Below are positions 1 to 9,746 of a stretch of 64,000 bases of DNA, in pieces; the stretch's first letter is position 1; every line of letters starts with the position of its first letter. The stretch lies in contig NZ_JBGUAX010000001.1 in the NCBI RefSeq assembly GCF_041821065.1, positions 310,001 through 374,000 of the forward strand. Direction: 5' to 3'. Made by a program: the position numbers and the translations under genes. Below the pieces are notes generated by a model, which saw only the letters and a list, made by a program, of their open reading frames with translations, did not search any database and was not told the DNA's origin. This stretch comes from Egicoccus sp. AB-alg2. Its GTDB lineage: Bacteria > Actinomycetota > Nitriliruptoria > Nitriliruptorales > Nitriliruptoraceae.

Positions 1-686
<686 letters not shown>

Positions 687-702
687 GCGCTGTACGCGCC
701 CG

Positions 703-2787
703 TCAGACGTTGGCGGCCTCCATGCCGGCCAACTCGCGCTTGAGGTCGGCGAGCTCGTCACGCAGTCGCGCCGCGAACTCGAACCGCAGTTCCGCCGCCG
801 CCTCGTGCATCTCCTCCTCGAGGCGCTGGATGAGCGCACGCAGGTCCTCCTGCGGCACCTCGGAGACGTCGACCGCGTCCCGGGCGCTCGGCGAGTCGTC
901 CGGGCGGTAGTCCTCGCCCTGCTCCTCGGCGCGCACGGCCGCGATGATGTCACCGACGCGCTTGCGCACCGTCTGCGGGTCGATGCCGTGCTCGCGGTTG
1001 TACGCCAACTGCTTCTCGCGCCGCCGCTCGGTCTCCTCCAGCGCCCGCGCCATGGCCTCGGTGACCTGGTCGGCGTACATCACGACCTGGCCGTCGACGT
1101 TGCGGGCGGCGCGACCGATCGTCTGGATCAGCGACGTCTCCGAGCGCAGGAAGCCTTCCTTGTCGGCGTCGAGGATGGCGACCAGCGACACCTCCGGCAG
1201 GTCCAGGCCCTCGCGCAGGAGGTTGATGCCGACGAGGACGTCGAACTCCCCCAGCCGCAGCGATCGCAGGATCTCCACCCGCTGGACGGTGTCGATGTCG
1301 GAGTGCAGGTACCGGACCCGGACGCCGTTCTCCAGCAGGTAGTCGGTCAGGTCCTCCGCCATCTTCTTCGTCAGCGTGGTCACGAGCACGCGCTGGTCAC
1401 GCTCGGTGCGCTGGCGGATCTGCTCCATCAGGTCGTCGATCTGGCCCGTGGTGGGCCGCACGACGACCTGCGGGTCGACCAGCCCGGTCGGCCGGATGAT
1501 CTGCTCCGCGATCGTGTCGGACTCGCGCCGTTCGTAGGCGCTGGGCGTCGCCGAGATGAACAGCCGCTGCCCGATGCGCTCCAGGAACTCGTCGAAGGTG
1601 AGCGGCCGGTTGTCGAAGGCGGACGGCAGCCGGAAGCCGTGCTCGACCAGGGCGTCCTTGCGGGAGCGGTCGCCCTCGTACATGCCGCCGATCTGCGGCA
1701 CGGTCACGTGGGACTCGTCGAGGAAGACGACGAAGTCGTCCGGGAAGTAGTCGAGCAGCGTGTAGGGCGGCGAGCCGGGCGCCCGCCCGTCGAAATGGCG
1801 CGAGTAGTTCTCGATGCCGTTGCAGAACCCGACCTCGCGGATCATCTCCAGGTCGTAGTTGGTCCGCATGCGCAGCCGCTGGGCCTCCAGCAGTTTGCCC
1901 TGGCCCTCGAGGTCCGCCAGTCGCTGCGCCAACTCCGTCTCGATGGAGCCGAGCGCCCGCTGCAGCGCCTCGGGCGAGGAGACGTAGTGCGAGGCCGGGA
2001 AGATGCCGACCTGCTCCACCGGCCGCGACACCTCGCCCGTGAGCGGGTCGACACGTACGATCCGGTCGATCTCGTCGCCGAAGAACTCCACGCGCACGGC
2101 CCGCTCGTCGTCCGCGGGGAACACCTCGAGGGTGTCGCCGCGGACGCGGAAGGTGCCGCGGATGAGGTTGAGGTCGTTGCGGGCGTACTGCAGGTCCACG
2201 AGCTTGCGCATCGAGGCGTCCAGTCCGACCTCCTCGCCCGAACGCAACCACAGCACGTGGTCCTCGTACTCGTGCGGGGAGCCGAGGCCGTAGATGCACG
2301 ACACCGAGGCGACCACGACCACGTCGCGGCGCGACAGCAGGGCCATGGTGGCCCGGTGACGAAGCCGGTCGATCTCGTCGTTGATCGACGAGTCCTTCTC
2401 GATGTAGGTGTCGCTGGAGGCGATGTAGGCCTCCGGCTGGTAGTAGTCGTAGTAGCTGACGAAGTACTCGACGGCGTTGTCCGGGAGGAAGTCGCGGAAC
2501 TCGTTGGCGAGCTGCGCCGCCAGCGTCTTGTTCGGCGCCATCACCAGGCACGGCCGCTGCAGCTGCTCGAGGACCTTCGCGGCCGTGAAGGTCTTGCCGG
2601 TGCCGGTCGCGCCCAGGAGGGTGACGGCCCGCTCGCCGGCCTCGAAGGCCTCCGCGATCTGCTCGATGGCACGCGGCTGGTCACCCGAGGGGGTGAAGTC
2701 GCTGACGACCCGGAACCGTCCGTCGCCGGAGCGGCGTTCGTCGAGGTCGCGACGGCGGGCAGCGAAGGGCGTGGCGAGTTCGGACAT
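703..2787 (-). CDS. uvrB: Excinuclease ABC subunit UvrB
   Basis: Damage-verifying helicase of nucleotide excision repair, loaded on DNA by UvrA and then binding the UvrC nuclease. The 694-residue product has the normal family length. It shows Walker A GATGTGKT (residues 59-66), the beta-hairpin region rich in Tyr ([15 protein letters not shown]), the DESH box of motif II, helicase motifs including QTIGRAARN, and a C-terminal UvrC-binding UVR helix pair ([20 protein letters not shown]). The frame stays open upstream, but homology begins just after the ATG at 2787. In mycobacteria coaE and uvrB are also close neighbours; here two extra genes separate them. Confidence 0.97.
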   Translation of the reverse strand: MSELATPFAARRRDLDERRSGDGRFRVVSDFTPSGDQPRAIEQIAEAFEAGERAVTLLGATGTGKTFTAAKVLEQLQRPCLVMAPNKTLAAQLANEFRDFLPDNAVEYFVSYYDYYQPEAYIASSDTYIEKDSSINDEIDRLRHRATMALLSRRDVVVVASVSCIYGLGSPHEYEDHVLWLRSGEEVGLDASMRKLVDLQYARNDLNLIRGTFRVRGDTLEVFPADDERAVRVEFFGDEIDRIVRVDPLTGEVSRPVEQVGIFPASHYVSSPEALQRALGSIETELAQRLADLEGQGKLLEAQRLRMRTNYDLEMIREVGFCNGIENYSRHFDGRAPGSPPYTLLDYFPDDFVVFLDESHVTVPQIGGMYEGDRSRKDALVEHGFRLPSAFDNRPLTFDEFLERIGQRLFISATPSAYERRESDTIAEQIIRPTGLVDPQVVVRPTTGQIDDLMEQIRQRTERDQRVLVTTLTKKMAEDLTDYLLENGVRVRYLHSDIDTVQRVEILRSLRLGEFDVLVGINLLREGLDLPEVSLVAILDADKEGFLRSETSLIQTIGRAARNVDGQVVMYADQVTEAMARALEETERRREKQLAYNREHGIDPQTVRKRVGDIIAAVRAEEQGEDYRPDDSPSARDAVDVSEVPQEDLRALIQRLEEEMHEAAAELRFEFAARLRDELADLKRELAGMEAANV

Positions 2788-2947
2788 GCGGCCGAGCGTA
2801 CCTCCGGGACGCGGACCGGCCCGGACCGCATGGCGGCCGCCCTCCATCGGCCGCCCGGTCGGTCCGGGCCGGTGAGCCCCCCTGAGGTGGGCCTGCTGGC
2901 GAGGGGGACCGAACCTCCGCTGCCGGTCCACCCCACCGAGCGGTTGG

Positions 2948-4027
2948 TCAGGTGCCGACCATGGGCACCCCCGCGCCGGCGAGGGCGTCGGGCACGTCGG
3001 GGAGGTCCCCGGCCGAAGCCCACGCCAGCAACCGCGCACGTCGATCGGGGTCCGGCGCGCCCCCCGCGGCCGCGCCGGCCCACCCGTCCAAGGCGGTGGC
3101 GGCCCGCAGCGGGCTGCCGCCGTCCCATCCCTCGCGTAGCGAGGCGCGATCCATCCGCGCCGCACCGTCGAGGAGTTCGTCCCACTGCTCCGGGGCCGGC
3201 CAGCGGTGCAGCGGCACCGCCGCGCCGAGCGCGCCGAGCAGGGCCGCGAACTCGTCCTCGGCCCCCCGTCGCCCCGACCGGGGCACGGCCAACATGGGCA
3301 CGTCGGCGGCGGCGACCGCCGCGACCGTGCTCAGCGATGCACCGGCGACGACCGCGTCCGCAGCCCTGAGCACGGCGAGCAGGTCGTGCCGGACGCCGAG
3401 TGGCTCCAGGCCGGGTGCCGGCGCGACCGTCGTCTCGCCGGCGATCAGCCACCGCCAGCCGGGCGTGGCCGCGGCGGCCGCGCGCAGGTCCGCCGGCTCG
3501 ACGCCCGCGCCGCGGCGCCCCGTCACGACGACCATCGTGCGGCGGGCGTCGGAACTCCCGGCCGCGGGCAGCGGCGACGGTGCCGGGCCGAGCGGCGCCG
3601 GCAGCCAACCCACGTGCTGCACGCGTGCCTCGTCGATCGGCCCGGTCGAGCGCGGCGCGAAGGCGCGCGGGTAGGGCGCCAGCAGGCCGTGGGCGACCTC
3701 GTGGACCAGGTCGCGTTCCTCGCTCCGCTCGCCGTGCCGCAGCAGGGTGGCGACCGGGACCTCCCCCAGCGCGGCGGCCAGCACCAGCGAGTCCGGCCCG
3801 TCGACGAACAGCAGGTCGGGTCGTTCGCGCGCCACCCAGGCCAGCACCTCGGCGGGTCCGTTCACCGGCACCTGTTCGACCGCGGCATCCAGGGGGACGT
3901 CGACGCCGACAGGCCCCAGCACCGTCGCCCGCGACCGGAGGTGGGGCAGCACCGCTGCCATCCGCCCCCGCGCACCGAGCGCGTCGTCGAGTACGAACCC
4001 GACGTGTGTGCGTGGCTTCCCGAACAC
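2948..4027 (-). CDS. GT-B-fold glycosyltransferase-like protein
   Basis: A 359-residue protein with two Rossmann-like halves. The C-terminal half carries [25 protein letters not shown], which resembles the nucleotide-sugar-binding loop of MurG-type (GT28) transferases; from this I infer sugar transfer, with acceptor unknown. No membrane segment or signal peptide is seen. The GTG at 4027 was chosen because a GGGAAGG Shine-Dalgarno (complement of 4034-4040) lies six bases upstream; an in-frame GTG at 4081 lacks one. It follows the GAF-ANTAR gene after a gap containing a terminator-like hairpin and paired repeats, so its expression may be conditional. A pseudo-enzyme is possible because no catalytic residue can be assigned. 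Confidence 0.7.
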   Translation of the reverse strand: MFGKPRTHVGFVLDDALGARGRMAAVLPHLRSRATVLGPVGVDVPLDAAVEQVPVNGPAEVLAWVARERPDLLFVDGPDSLVLAAALGEVPVATLLRHGERSEERDLVHEVAHGLLAPYPRAFAPRSTGPIDEARVQHVGWLPAPLGPAPSPLPAAGSSDARRTMVVVTGRRGAGVEPADLRAAAAATPGWRWLIAGETTVAPAPGLEPLGVRHDLLAVLRAADAVVAGASLSTVAAVAAADVPMLAVPRSGRRGAEDEFAALLGALGAAVPLHRWPAPEQWDELLDGAARMDRASLREGWDGGSPLRAATALDGWAGAAAGGAPDPDRRARLLAWASAGDLPDVPDALAGAGVPMVGT

Positions 4028-4075
4028 GACCGACCTTCCCGCCGGATCGTGTGTCGACAGCCCAGAAACGAAAAG

Positions 4076-4112
4076 GAACACCAGCCTGGGGGCGACCCGG
4101 CGGCTGGTGTTC
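4076..4112 (-). terminator. Hairpin with T-rich tail after the GAF-ANTAR gene
   Basis: Perfect 11-bp stem: GAACACCAGCC at 4076-4086 and its complement at 4102-4112, with a 15-base loop. On the minus strand the stem is followed by CCTTTTCGTTTC, the only T-rich run nearby. It can end transcription from the GAF-ANTAR gene, or act as an attenuator ahead of the gene starting at 4027. Confidence 0.65.
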
Positions 4113-4167
4113 TCAACCGGTTCTCGGCCCCGACCGTCGCAGGCACGACCGGATCTGTCAACCGGTT
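4113..4167 (-). repeat. Paired AACCGGTTGA(G/C)A sites
   Basis: Two copies of TCAACCGGTT (plus strand 4113-4122 and 4158-4167), 45 bp apart, each with the palindromic core AACCGGTT. The upstream copy on the minus strand reads on into TTGACA, a consensus-like -35 hexamer, but no convincing -10 follows at the usual spacing. They could be binding sites for a dimeric regulator; no other copies were noticed. Confidence 0.45.
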
Positions 4168-4208
4168 TCGGTCACCCGTCCGACAGGTGCGACGCCCTTG
4201 ACGGCCTG

Positions 4209-5051
4209 CTAGGGCCGGTCGCGGCCGCGCGCCAGGCCGTTCTCGCCGCGCGTGACACCGGAGGAGCCGGCCTCGTGATGTGCCACCACCGCGCGGGCCA
4301 CGTCGCGCAGGCGCCGGTTGGCGTCCTGGGAGGCCTTGCGCAGCAACGCGAACGCCGTGTCGGCGTCGCATCCCTCGCGGGCCATGAGCACGCCCTTGGC
4401 CTGCTCGATGACGACGCGGCTCTCCAGCGCCTCCTGCAGTTGCCCGGCGAGGCGGTTCACGCGCCGGAAGGCCCGCGCGTTGGCCAGCGTGCTGGCGGCC
4501 GGCGCGGCGATGCGCCGCGTGAGCTCGCGGTCGCGCTCGCTGAGGCCGTCGGGCTCGGCGCCGAACACGTTGAGCGCGCCGATGACGACGCCGTTGACGG
4601 TCAGCGGCACGGCGACCACGCATCGGAAGCCGAGCTCGGTCGCGCGCTCGCTGACCTCCGGCCATCGCTCGTCCACGCTGAAGTCGGACGTGTGGCGCTC
4701 CTCGCCCGACTCGAGCGCTTCGATGCACGGCCCCTGGACCAGCTCGTACTGGACGACGTCCACCAGCTCGGCGTCCTCGCTGCTGCGTGCAGCGGTCTGG
4801 TATCGACCCTGGTCGTCGACCACGGTGACGCTGACCGCCGACGACGTGCTGATGGCCCGCGACGTCAGCTCCAGGACGTGCCTGAGCAGCTCCTCGAGGG
4901 AGGCGTCCTCGATCAGGAGCGCCGTCAGCTCCTCGAGCGTCGCGAGGTACGCGCGTTCCGCGTCCCCGTCCAGGTCGGCGGCCGCCGCGCCGTCCAGCGC
5001 GGCACGGACGTCGCCGTCCAGCGACAGCGCGAACCTCAGGTCCTCGACCAC
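4209..5051 (-). CDS. GAF-ANTAR RNA-binding antiterminator-type regulator
   Basis: Sensor-regulator of 280 residues. Residues about 35-190 form a GAF domain (ending VAVPLTVNGVVIGALNVFG). Residues about 206-258 form an ANTAR domain (LESRVVIEQAKGVLMAREGCDADTAFALLRKAS), the fold that binds tandem hairpins in nascent RNA and blocks terminators. No kinase or receiver domain is present, so the signal is probably a small molecule or redox cue sensed by GAF. Start: GTG at 5051, with GAAGG placed seven bases upstream; the longer open frame is Arg-rich and not protein-like. A hairpin with a T-rich tail lies just downstream, before the next gene. Targets are unknown. Confidence 0.9.
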   Translation of the reverse strand: MVEDLRFALSLDGDVRAALDGAAAADLDGDAERAYLATLEELTALLIEDASLEELLRHVLELTSRAISTSSAVSVTVVDDQGRYQTAARSSEDAELVDVVQYELVQGPCIEALESGEERHTSDFSVDERWPEVSERATELGFRCVVAVPLTVNGVVIGALNVFGAEPDGLSERDRELTRRIAAPAASTLANARAFRRVNRLAGQLQEALESRVVIEQAKGVLMAREGCDADTAFALLRKASQDANRRLRDVARAVVAHHEAGSSGVTRGENGLARGRDRP

Positions 5052-5092
5052 GACATCACCTTCGCAGCGACCATTCCGTCCCGGAAACCGCA

Positions 5093-5114
5093 AAGGGCGC
5101 GGCCGCGCGCCCTT
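5093..5114 (-). terminator. Rho-independent-type terminator after coaE
   Basis: Perfect 9-bp stem AAGGGCGCG / CGCGCCCTT with a four-base loop, followed on the minus strand by TTTGCGGTTTCC. It lies in the 89-bp gap between the coaE stop (5141) and the GAF-ANTAR start (5051). Confidence 0.7.
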
Positions 5115-5140
5115 CGGAAGGATACCCGAGACCGGGCTTC

Positions 5141-5764
5141 TCACCCCCGTCGGTGTGCATCGGCGACCAGGTGCGCGTGCACGTCGTCGACGGCGGCGAC
5201 CAGCGCGCGCAGGTCTCCGTCGTTGACGATCACGTGCGTCGCCGCGCGACGCCGTTCCTCGTCGCTGCACTGCACCGCGACCCGTGCCCGGGCGTCACCC
5301 TCGTCCAGGCCGCGCTGCTCGACCAGTCGTCGGACGCGCTCCTCCTCGGGGGCGAGCACGACGACGACGGCGTCGAACCGGCCCGCCTGGCCGGTCTCGA
5401 TCAGCAGCGGATGGTCGACCACGGCGAGCGGCGGGCCCGGTCGGTCCCAGTTCGCGGCCAGCGCGGCGATCCGCTCCGCGATCCGGGCGGCGATGCGGGG
5501 ATGCATGATGCGGTCGAGGTCCCGGCGCGCCTCGTCGTCGACGAACACGATGGCGGCCAGCCCCGCACGATCGAGATCGCCCCGGGCGTCGACGAGGTGT
5601 CCGCCGAACCGCTCGGCCAACTCGGCCAGCGCCGGCTCGCCCGGGGCGACGACCTCCCGGGCGACCTGGTCGGCGTCGATCACGGGGGCGCCCAGCTCGG
5701 CGAGGCGTCGGGCGACGGTCGACTTGCCGCTGCCGATGCCGCCGGTCAGGCCGACCAGGTACAT
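5141..5764 (-). CDS. coaE: Dephospho-CoA kinase
   Basis: Catalyses the last step of coenzyme A synthesis, phosphorylating the 3'-hydroxyl of the ribose of dephospho-CoA. The 207-residue product opens with MYLVGLTGGIGSGKSTVARR, containing the P-loop GGIGSGKS at residues 8-15, followed by the typical DADQVAREVV and later DHPLLIETG segments. ATG 5764 has a GAGG six bases upstream. It follows rpsA at 79 bp on the same strand, the rpsA-coaE pairing known from mycobacteria and streptomycetes. It lacks the fused second domain found in some actinobacterial CoaE proteins. Confidence 0.96.
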   Translation of the reverse strand: MYLVGLTGGIGSGKSTVARRLAELGAPVIDADQVAREVVAPGEPALAELAERFGGHLVDARGDLDRAGLAAIVFVDDEARRDLDRIMHPRIAARIAERIAALAANWDRPGPPLAVVDHPLLIETGQAGRFDAVVVVLAPEEERVRRLVEQRGLDEGDARARVAVQCSDEERRRAATHVIVNDGDLRALVAAVDDVHAHLVADAHRRG

Positions 5765-5792
5765 GCGCTGCCTCGGGAGGTCGTGGACGTGC

Positions 5793-5822
5793 GTGCGCCC
5801 CGGCACGGGAGCCGGGGCGCAC
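5793..5822 (-). terminator. Hairpin between rpsA and coaE
   Basis: Perfect 12-bp stem GTGCGCCCCGGC (5793-5804) with its complement (5811-5822) and a six-base loop. There is no T tract, so it may be a factor-dependent terminator or an mRNA-stabilising 3' end for the abundant rpsA transcript, lowering coaE expression. Confidence 0.55.
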
Positions 5823-5843
5823 ACGGACGGGTCGAGCGGTGGC

Positions 5844-7256
5844 TCAGGCCTCGTCGGTGTCCTCGTCGGCCGCCGGCTGCTCCGTCTGCTCGGGCTGCTC
5901 GGGCAGCTCGGCCTCGGCCAGCGCCATCTCCTCGGGCGTGGGCGCCGCCTCGCGGTTGAAGCCGGCCTGCGCGAACGCGGCCGCCAGGGTCCCGGTGGCC
6001 GGGGCGTCGTCGCCGCCGGACGAGTAGGCGGTCTCCACGACCGGGCCGGCGTCGTAGGGGTCCTGCGGGACGTCGGCCGCCTCCGGAGCCTGGGCCTGCT
6101 TGAGCGACAGGCTGATGCGCCGGCGGACGGTGTCGATGTCGATGACCTTGACGTCGATCTTGTCACCGACGTTGACGACGGCCTCGGGCACCTCGACGTG
6201 ACGGTCGGCGAGCTCCGAGATGTGGACCAGGCCCTCGATGCCGTCGGCGACCTTCACGAAGGCACCGAAGGGCACCAGCTTGGTGACCTCGCCCTCGACG
6301 ACCTCGCCGACCGCGTGCTCGCGGGCGAACTTCTGCCACGGGTCCTCCTGCGTGGCCTTCAGCGACAGCGAGACGCGCTCGCGGTCCAGGTCCACGTCGA
6401 GCACCTCGACCTCGACCTCGTCGCCGACCTCGACGACCTCCGACGGGTGGTCGATGTGCTTCCAGGACAGCTCGGAGACGTGCACCAGGCCGTCGACGCC
6501 GCCGAGGTCCACGAACGCACCGAAGTTGACGATGCTGGACACCACACCGGCGCGGACCTCGCCCTTCTGCAGCGAGGTGAGGAACTCGTTGCGGAACTCG
6601 CTCTGCGTCTCCTCGAGGAACTTGCGCCGCGACAGGACGACGTTGTTGCGGTTCTTGTCGAGCTCGATGATCTTGCACTCGAGCTGCTCGCCGACGTAGG
6701 GCGCGAGGTCGCGCACGCGGCGCATCTCCACCAGCGACGCGGGCAGGAAGCCGCGCAGCCCGATGTCGAGGATCAGACCACCCTTGACCACCTCGATGAC
6801 GGTGCCCTGGACGGTGCGGTCCTCGTTGTAGATCCGCTCGATCGTGCCCCAGGCGCGCTCGTACTGGGCGCGCTTCTTGGACAGGACCAGGCGGCCCTCC
6901 TCGTCCTCGGAGCGCATGACGAGCGCCTCGACGACGTCGCCGACCTGCACGACCTCGTTGGGGTCGACGTCGAGCTTGATCGACAGCTCGCGCGACGGGA
7001 TCACGCCCTCGGACTTCCAGCCGATGTCGAGCAGGACCTCGTCGGGGTCGACCTTGACGACGACGCCCTCGATGATCTTGCCCTCCTCGACGGCGCCCAC
7101 GGTGCCCTCGAGTGCGGCTTCGAAGTCCTCGTCGGACAGGTCGTTGTCCACGATGACGTCACCGGTCGACGTCATGGTGTTGCCGGGGTCCTGCATGACG
7201 ACGAAGGCGTCGGGCGAGGCGGCGTTCTGGTCGGGGGTCTGGGGGGCGTCGGACAT
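5844..7256 (-). CDS. rpsA: 30S ribosomal protein S1
   Basis: RNA-binding ribosomal protein that helps load mRNA on the 30S subunit. The 470-residue product has four S1 OB-fold domains, visible as repeated units such as EVVKGGLILDIGLRGFLPASL, GVVSSIVNFGAFVDLGGVDGLVH and KLVPFGAFVKVADGIEGLVH. That is the four-domain actinobacterial form rather than the six-domain proteobacterial form. The N-terminal about 35 residues and the Gln/Glu/Pro-rich C-terminal tail (after about residue 390) are low complexity. No strong Shine-Dalgarno precedes ATG 7256, which is common for rpsA because S1 regulates its own translation. In mycobacteria polA lies next to it; here 21 kb intervenes. Confidence 0.97.
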   Translation of the reverse strand: MSDAPQTPDQNAASPDAFVVMQDPGNTMTSTGDVIVDNDLSDEDFEAALEGTVGAVEEGKIIEGVVVKVDPDEVLLDIGWKSEGVIPSRELSIKLDVDPNEVVQVGDVVEALVMRSEDEEGRLVLSKKRAQYERAWGTIERIYNEDRTVQGTVIEVVKGGLILDIGLRGFLPASLVEMRRVRDLAPYVGEQLECKIIELDKNRNNVVLSRRKFLEETQSEFRNEFLTSLQKGEVRAGVVSSIVNFGAFVDLGGVDGLVHVSELSWKHIDHPSEVVEVGDEVEVEVLDVDLDRERVSLSLKATQEDPWQKFAREHAVGEVVEGEVTKLVPFGAFVKVADGIEGLVHISELADRHVEVPEAVVNVGDKIDVKVIDIDTVRRRISLSLKQAQAPEAADVPQDPYDAGPVVETAYSSGGDDAPATGTLAAAFAQAGFNREAAPTPEEMALAEAELPEQPEQTEQPAADEDTDEA

Positions 7257-7497
7257 CGGGGTCGGGTCTCTTTTGTTCGGTGGAGTTCTGCTGGGGAAGC
7301 GCGCGGGACGCGGGTGTCCGGCGCGACGACCCGCCGTTCCCGGGCACGTCGAAGCAACACGCCCACAGCGGGTGACCCGAGAGGGTCGCAGCCGACCGTG
7401 GCCGTGTCAATCGCACGCGCCCCTGGCGGCCGGCACCCGGACCGTGCCGGTCCGCGGCCGGCCCTACCGTGTCGCGCGACGACGGAGGCACGTGACG

Positions 7498-8088
7498 ATG
7501 GACGACGGGCTACGCGCGGGCGAGGACGGACGCACCCGCTGCTGGTGGTGTGGCGACGATGCGATCTACGTCGCCTACCACGACGACGAATGGGGCGTGC
7601 CCGTCCACGACGACGTCCGCCTGTTCGAGAAACTGTGCCTGGAGGCGTTCCAGGCCGGTCTGTCGTGGCTCACCATCCTGCGCAAGCGAACGCGGTTCCG
7701 CGAGGTCTTCGCCGGATTCGACCCCGAGGTGGTCGCCGGCTACGGCGACGACGACGTCGCCCGTCTGCTCGCGGATCCCGGGATCGTGCGCAACCGCGCG
7801 AAGATCGAGGCCACCATCACGAACGCGCGGGCCTACCTGCAGCTCGTGGAGGACGAGGGCTCGCTGGACGCCTACGTGTGGCGCTTCGCCCCCGACGAAA
7901 CGCCCGTCCCACGAAATCCGCAGGACATTCGTCCGATCTCCCCCGAGTCGACCGCGATGTCCAAGGATCTGAAGGCGCGCGGGTGGGCGTTCGTGGGCCC
8001 GACCACCGTCTACGCCTTCCAACAGGCGATGGGCCTGGTCGATGACCACCTGGTCGGGTGCTGGCGCCGTGGGGCACCGAAGCTCTGA
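7498..8088 (+). CDS. tag: DNA-3-methyladenine glycosylase I
   Basis: Base-excision repair enzyme that removes 3-methyladenine from alkylated DNA. The 196-residue product has the family N-terminus RCWWCGDDAIYVAYHDDEWGVP, with the zinc-binding Cys and the conserved YHDxEWG. It continues with the LFEKLCLEAFQAGLSW helix carrying the catalytic Glu and TILRKR, and a C-terminal segment with GWAFVGPTTVYAFQQAMGLVDDH. ATG 7498 sits nine bases after GGAGG (7484-7488); an in-frame GTG at 7492 is too close to that site. It is transcribed divergently from rpsA and starts the accessory block. Confidence 0.95.
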   Translation: MDDGLRAGEDGRTRCWWCGDDAIYVAYHDDEWGVPVHDDVRLFEKLCLEAFQAGLSWLTILRKRTRFREVFAGFDPEVVAGYGDDDVARLLADPGIVRNRAKIEATITNARAYLQLVEDEGSLDAYVWRFAPDETPVPRNPQDIRPISPESTAMSKDLKARGWAFVGPTTVYAFQQAMGLVDDHLVGCWRRGAPKL

Positions 8089-8159
8089 GCAGGCCCCGCA
8101 GCACCGGTCAGGTGCGCGGCGACGCCCGGAGCCCGGCCCGACGACGACAGGAGCGATCC

Positions 8160-8627
8160 GTGACCGACGACGCCCGCAGCCTCGACGACCTGCTCGACGG
8201 GGAGCGCATCGCCATGCTGGTCACGCCCGACCAGCATGCGCGGCCGATGACCATCCTGGAGCGTGACGGCGCCACCCTGTGGTTCGCCACGTCGAGGGCC
8301 GCCGAATGGGTGGCCGACCTCGACACGCCGACCCCCATGACGGTGGCCGTCAGCGACCCGCAGGACAGCCTGTTCGTCTCCCTGACCGGCACCGCCCGCA
8401 CGACGACCGACCCCACCGTCCTCGACCGACTGTGGAGCCCCGTGCTGGAGGCCTGGTTCGACGGCCGCGACGACCCGGACCTCGTGGCGCTGGAGGTCGA
8501 GGTGCTCGAGGGCGAGTACTGGGACGGCCCCGGCACCGGCATCGGCCGTGCCCTGCGCGGCCTGGCCGGCGTGGTCACCGGCGAGGGTCGGCGCACCATG
8601 GGCCAGCAGGGCGACGTCGTCACCTGA
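8160..8627 (+). CDS. PPOX-fold general stress protein (pyridoxamine 5'-phosphate oxidase-like)
   Basis: A 155-residue split-barrel protein of the general stress protein 26 type, usually binding FMN, F420 or a related cofactor. Visible features are RIAMLVTPDQHARPMTI, ATLWFATSRAAEWVADL (the cofactor-phosphate strand region), VSLTGTARTTTDPTVLDRLWSPVLEAWFDG and VEVLEGEYWDGPG, the last two being diagnostic of this subfamily. GTG 8160 has AGGAG six bases upstream. It lies 71 bp after tag on the same strand and may be co-transcribed. The substrate is unknown; a second, distantly related PPOX protein is encoded at 9174-9686. Confidence 0.85.
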   Translation: MTDDARSLDDLLDGERIAMLVTPDQHARPMTILERDGATLWFATSRAAEWVADLDTPTPMTVAVSDPQDSLFVSLTGTARTTTDPTVLDRLWSPVLEAWFDGRDDPDLVALEVEVLEGEYWDGPGTGIGRALRGLAGVVTGEGRRTMGQQGDVVT

Positions 8628-8707
8628 GCACGCCATGGCACCGAGGTGGGCGCGCGCACGGGTACGGTTCGCACGCCTGTCCTCCTGACGACCAGGACCC
8701 GATCATC

Positions 8708-9127
8708 GTGGTGCTCGCCCGCCTCCGTCGCGCCGTCCTGCGGACCCGACCGACACCCGCGTTCACGCTCGAGCGGCAGCCCGACGCGCTACCGAAGACG
8801 GGCCTGTTCGCCGAGCCCGTCCGGGTGGCGTCGCTGCGCGCGCTGGACCCGGAAGCCCAGGACGACGGCCGCCATCGCGTCACGTTCCTGGTCGAGGTGC
8901 GCGACGCCGAGGACAAGCGCTGCTCGGACCTCGCCGTAGAGGCCCGGGTACGGGGTCCGGAGCGCGAACGCGTCGTGTCCGGCGCCACGGACCTGATGGG
9001 ACGCATCCGCTTCCGCATGACCGGACCGGCCGGCGAGTACGCCGTCGAGGTGCTGGACGTAGCAGCCGGCGGCCTCGCCTTCGATCCCGAGGCGGGCACG
9101 ACCTCGACCACCACGAGGGCCGGCTGA
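8708..9127 (+). CDS. Conserved hypothetical protein, possible beta-sandwich
   Basis: Not recognised as a named family. The 139-residue product has no signal peptide or membrane segment. Its second half alternates short beta-strand-like runs (HRVTFLVEVRDAEDKRCSDLAVEARV, ERVVSGATDLMGRIRFRMTGPAGEYAVEVLDVAAGGL), resembling transthyretin-like or Ig-like regulatory domains. GTG 8708 has AGGA ten bases upstream; GTG 8711 is the alternative. It converges on the PPOX gene at 9174. Confidence 0.65.
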   Translation: MVLARLRRAVLRTRPTPAFTLERQPDALPKTGLFAEPVRVASLRALDPEAQDDGRHRVTFLVEVRDAEDKRCSDLAVEARVRGPERERVVSGATDLMGRIRFRMTGPAGEYAVEVLDVAAGGLAFDPEAGTTSTTTRAG

Positions 9128-9173
9128 CCCGGCACCTCGACGGCCTGCCGGCCGGGCGCGGCACGGGCGCGCG

Positions 9174-9686
9174 TCAACCGGCGCCGGCCGCCAGCACGGA
9201 GACGTCCGCCGCGAGCAGCCGGTCGGCCTCGATCGCCCAGTACGGCGCGCCGCTGCCGACCTCGTTCAGCCAGCCCTGTCCGTAGAAGTCGCGCAGCACG
9301 TGGCTGAAGCCGCCGCCGTCGTAGGTCGCCAGGTCGACCTCCTGGGCCGTGCCGTGGACGGTGCACACGAAGCGCTCGCCGTCGGCGTAGGTGGCCGAGA
9401 CGGCCGGCCGCCGCGCGAGGTGGCGTGCCCGCACGGAGCTCGGGCTGGTCCCGAAGTGCCAGCGTCCGCGGTAGAACCAGCCGTCGACGGGGCCTGTCAG
9501 CGGCCGCCCGTCGGCGGTCACGGTCGCCACCACCAGGACCCGCATGCCGTCGAGCTCACGGACCAGCCGGGCCGGGTCCACACGGGTGGCCGGCAGGTGG
9601 ATGGCACGGAGGTGGTCACCCGCACGGGCGTAGGTCTGCTCCAGCAGGCCCCGCAGGCGGGCGAGGTCGTCGTCGGTCTCGCGCAT
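9174..9686 (-). CDS. Pyridoxamine 5'-phosphate oxidase family protein
   Basis: A 170-residue split-barrel flavin/F420-binding-fold protein. The core motifs are MRVLVVATVTADGRPLTGPVDGWFYRGRWHFGTSP, then SVRARHLARRPAVSATYADGERFVCTVHGTAQEVDL, the strand order typical of PF01243 members that bind FMN or F420. The N-terminal helix (residues 5-30) is extra. ATG 9686 lies in a 487-bp stretch shared with the next gene upstream (stop 9747). Whether it oxidises or reduces a substrate cannot be told from sequence. Confidence 0.85.
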   Translation of the reverse strand: MRETDDDLARLRGLLEQTYARAGDHLRAIHLPATRVDPARLVRELDGMRVLVVATVTADGRPLTGPVDGWFYRGRWHFGTSPSSVRARHLARRPAVSATYADGERFVCTVHGTAQEVDLATYDGGGFSHVLRDFYGQGWLNEVGSGAPYWAIEADRLLAADVSVLAAGAG

Positions 9687-9746
9687 GCGTACTCCGGTCG
9701 TCGTGGGAACCTCCCCACGCTACGGGCGGGGTGTGACGCGGCGTCC

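Noticed and set aside
5141-6166. Longer N-terminal extension of coaE
   Set aside because: The extension would overlap rpsA coding sequence and is Arg/Pro/Thr-rich; ATG 5764 has a good ribosome site and starts the P-loop domain.
7257-7497. Possible riboswitch or autoregulatory structure in the rpsA leader
   Set aside because: No recognised riboswitch core or strong conserved-looking stem was found in 240 bp.
3747-8045. Plus-strand open frame of more than 1400 codons opposite the GAF-ANTAR, coaE and rpsA genes
   Set aside because: Shadow of three well-supported minus-strand genes; the true plus-strand gene in this interval is tag.
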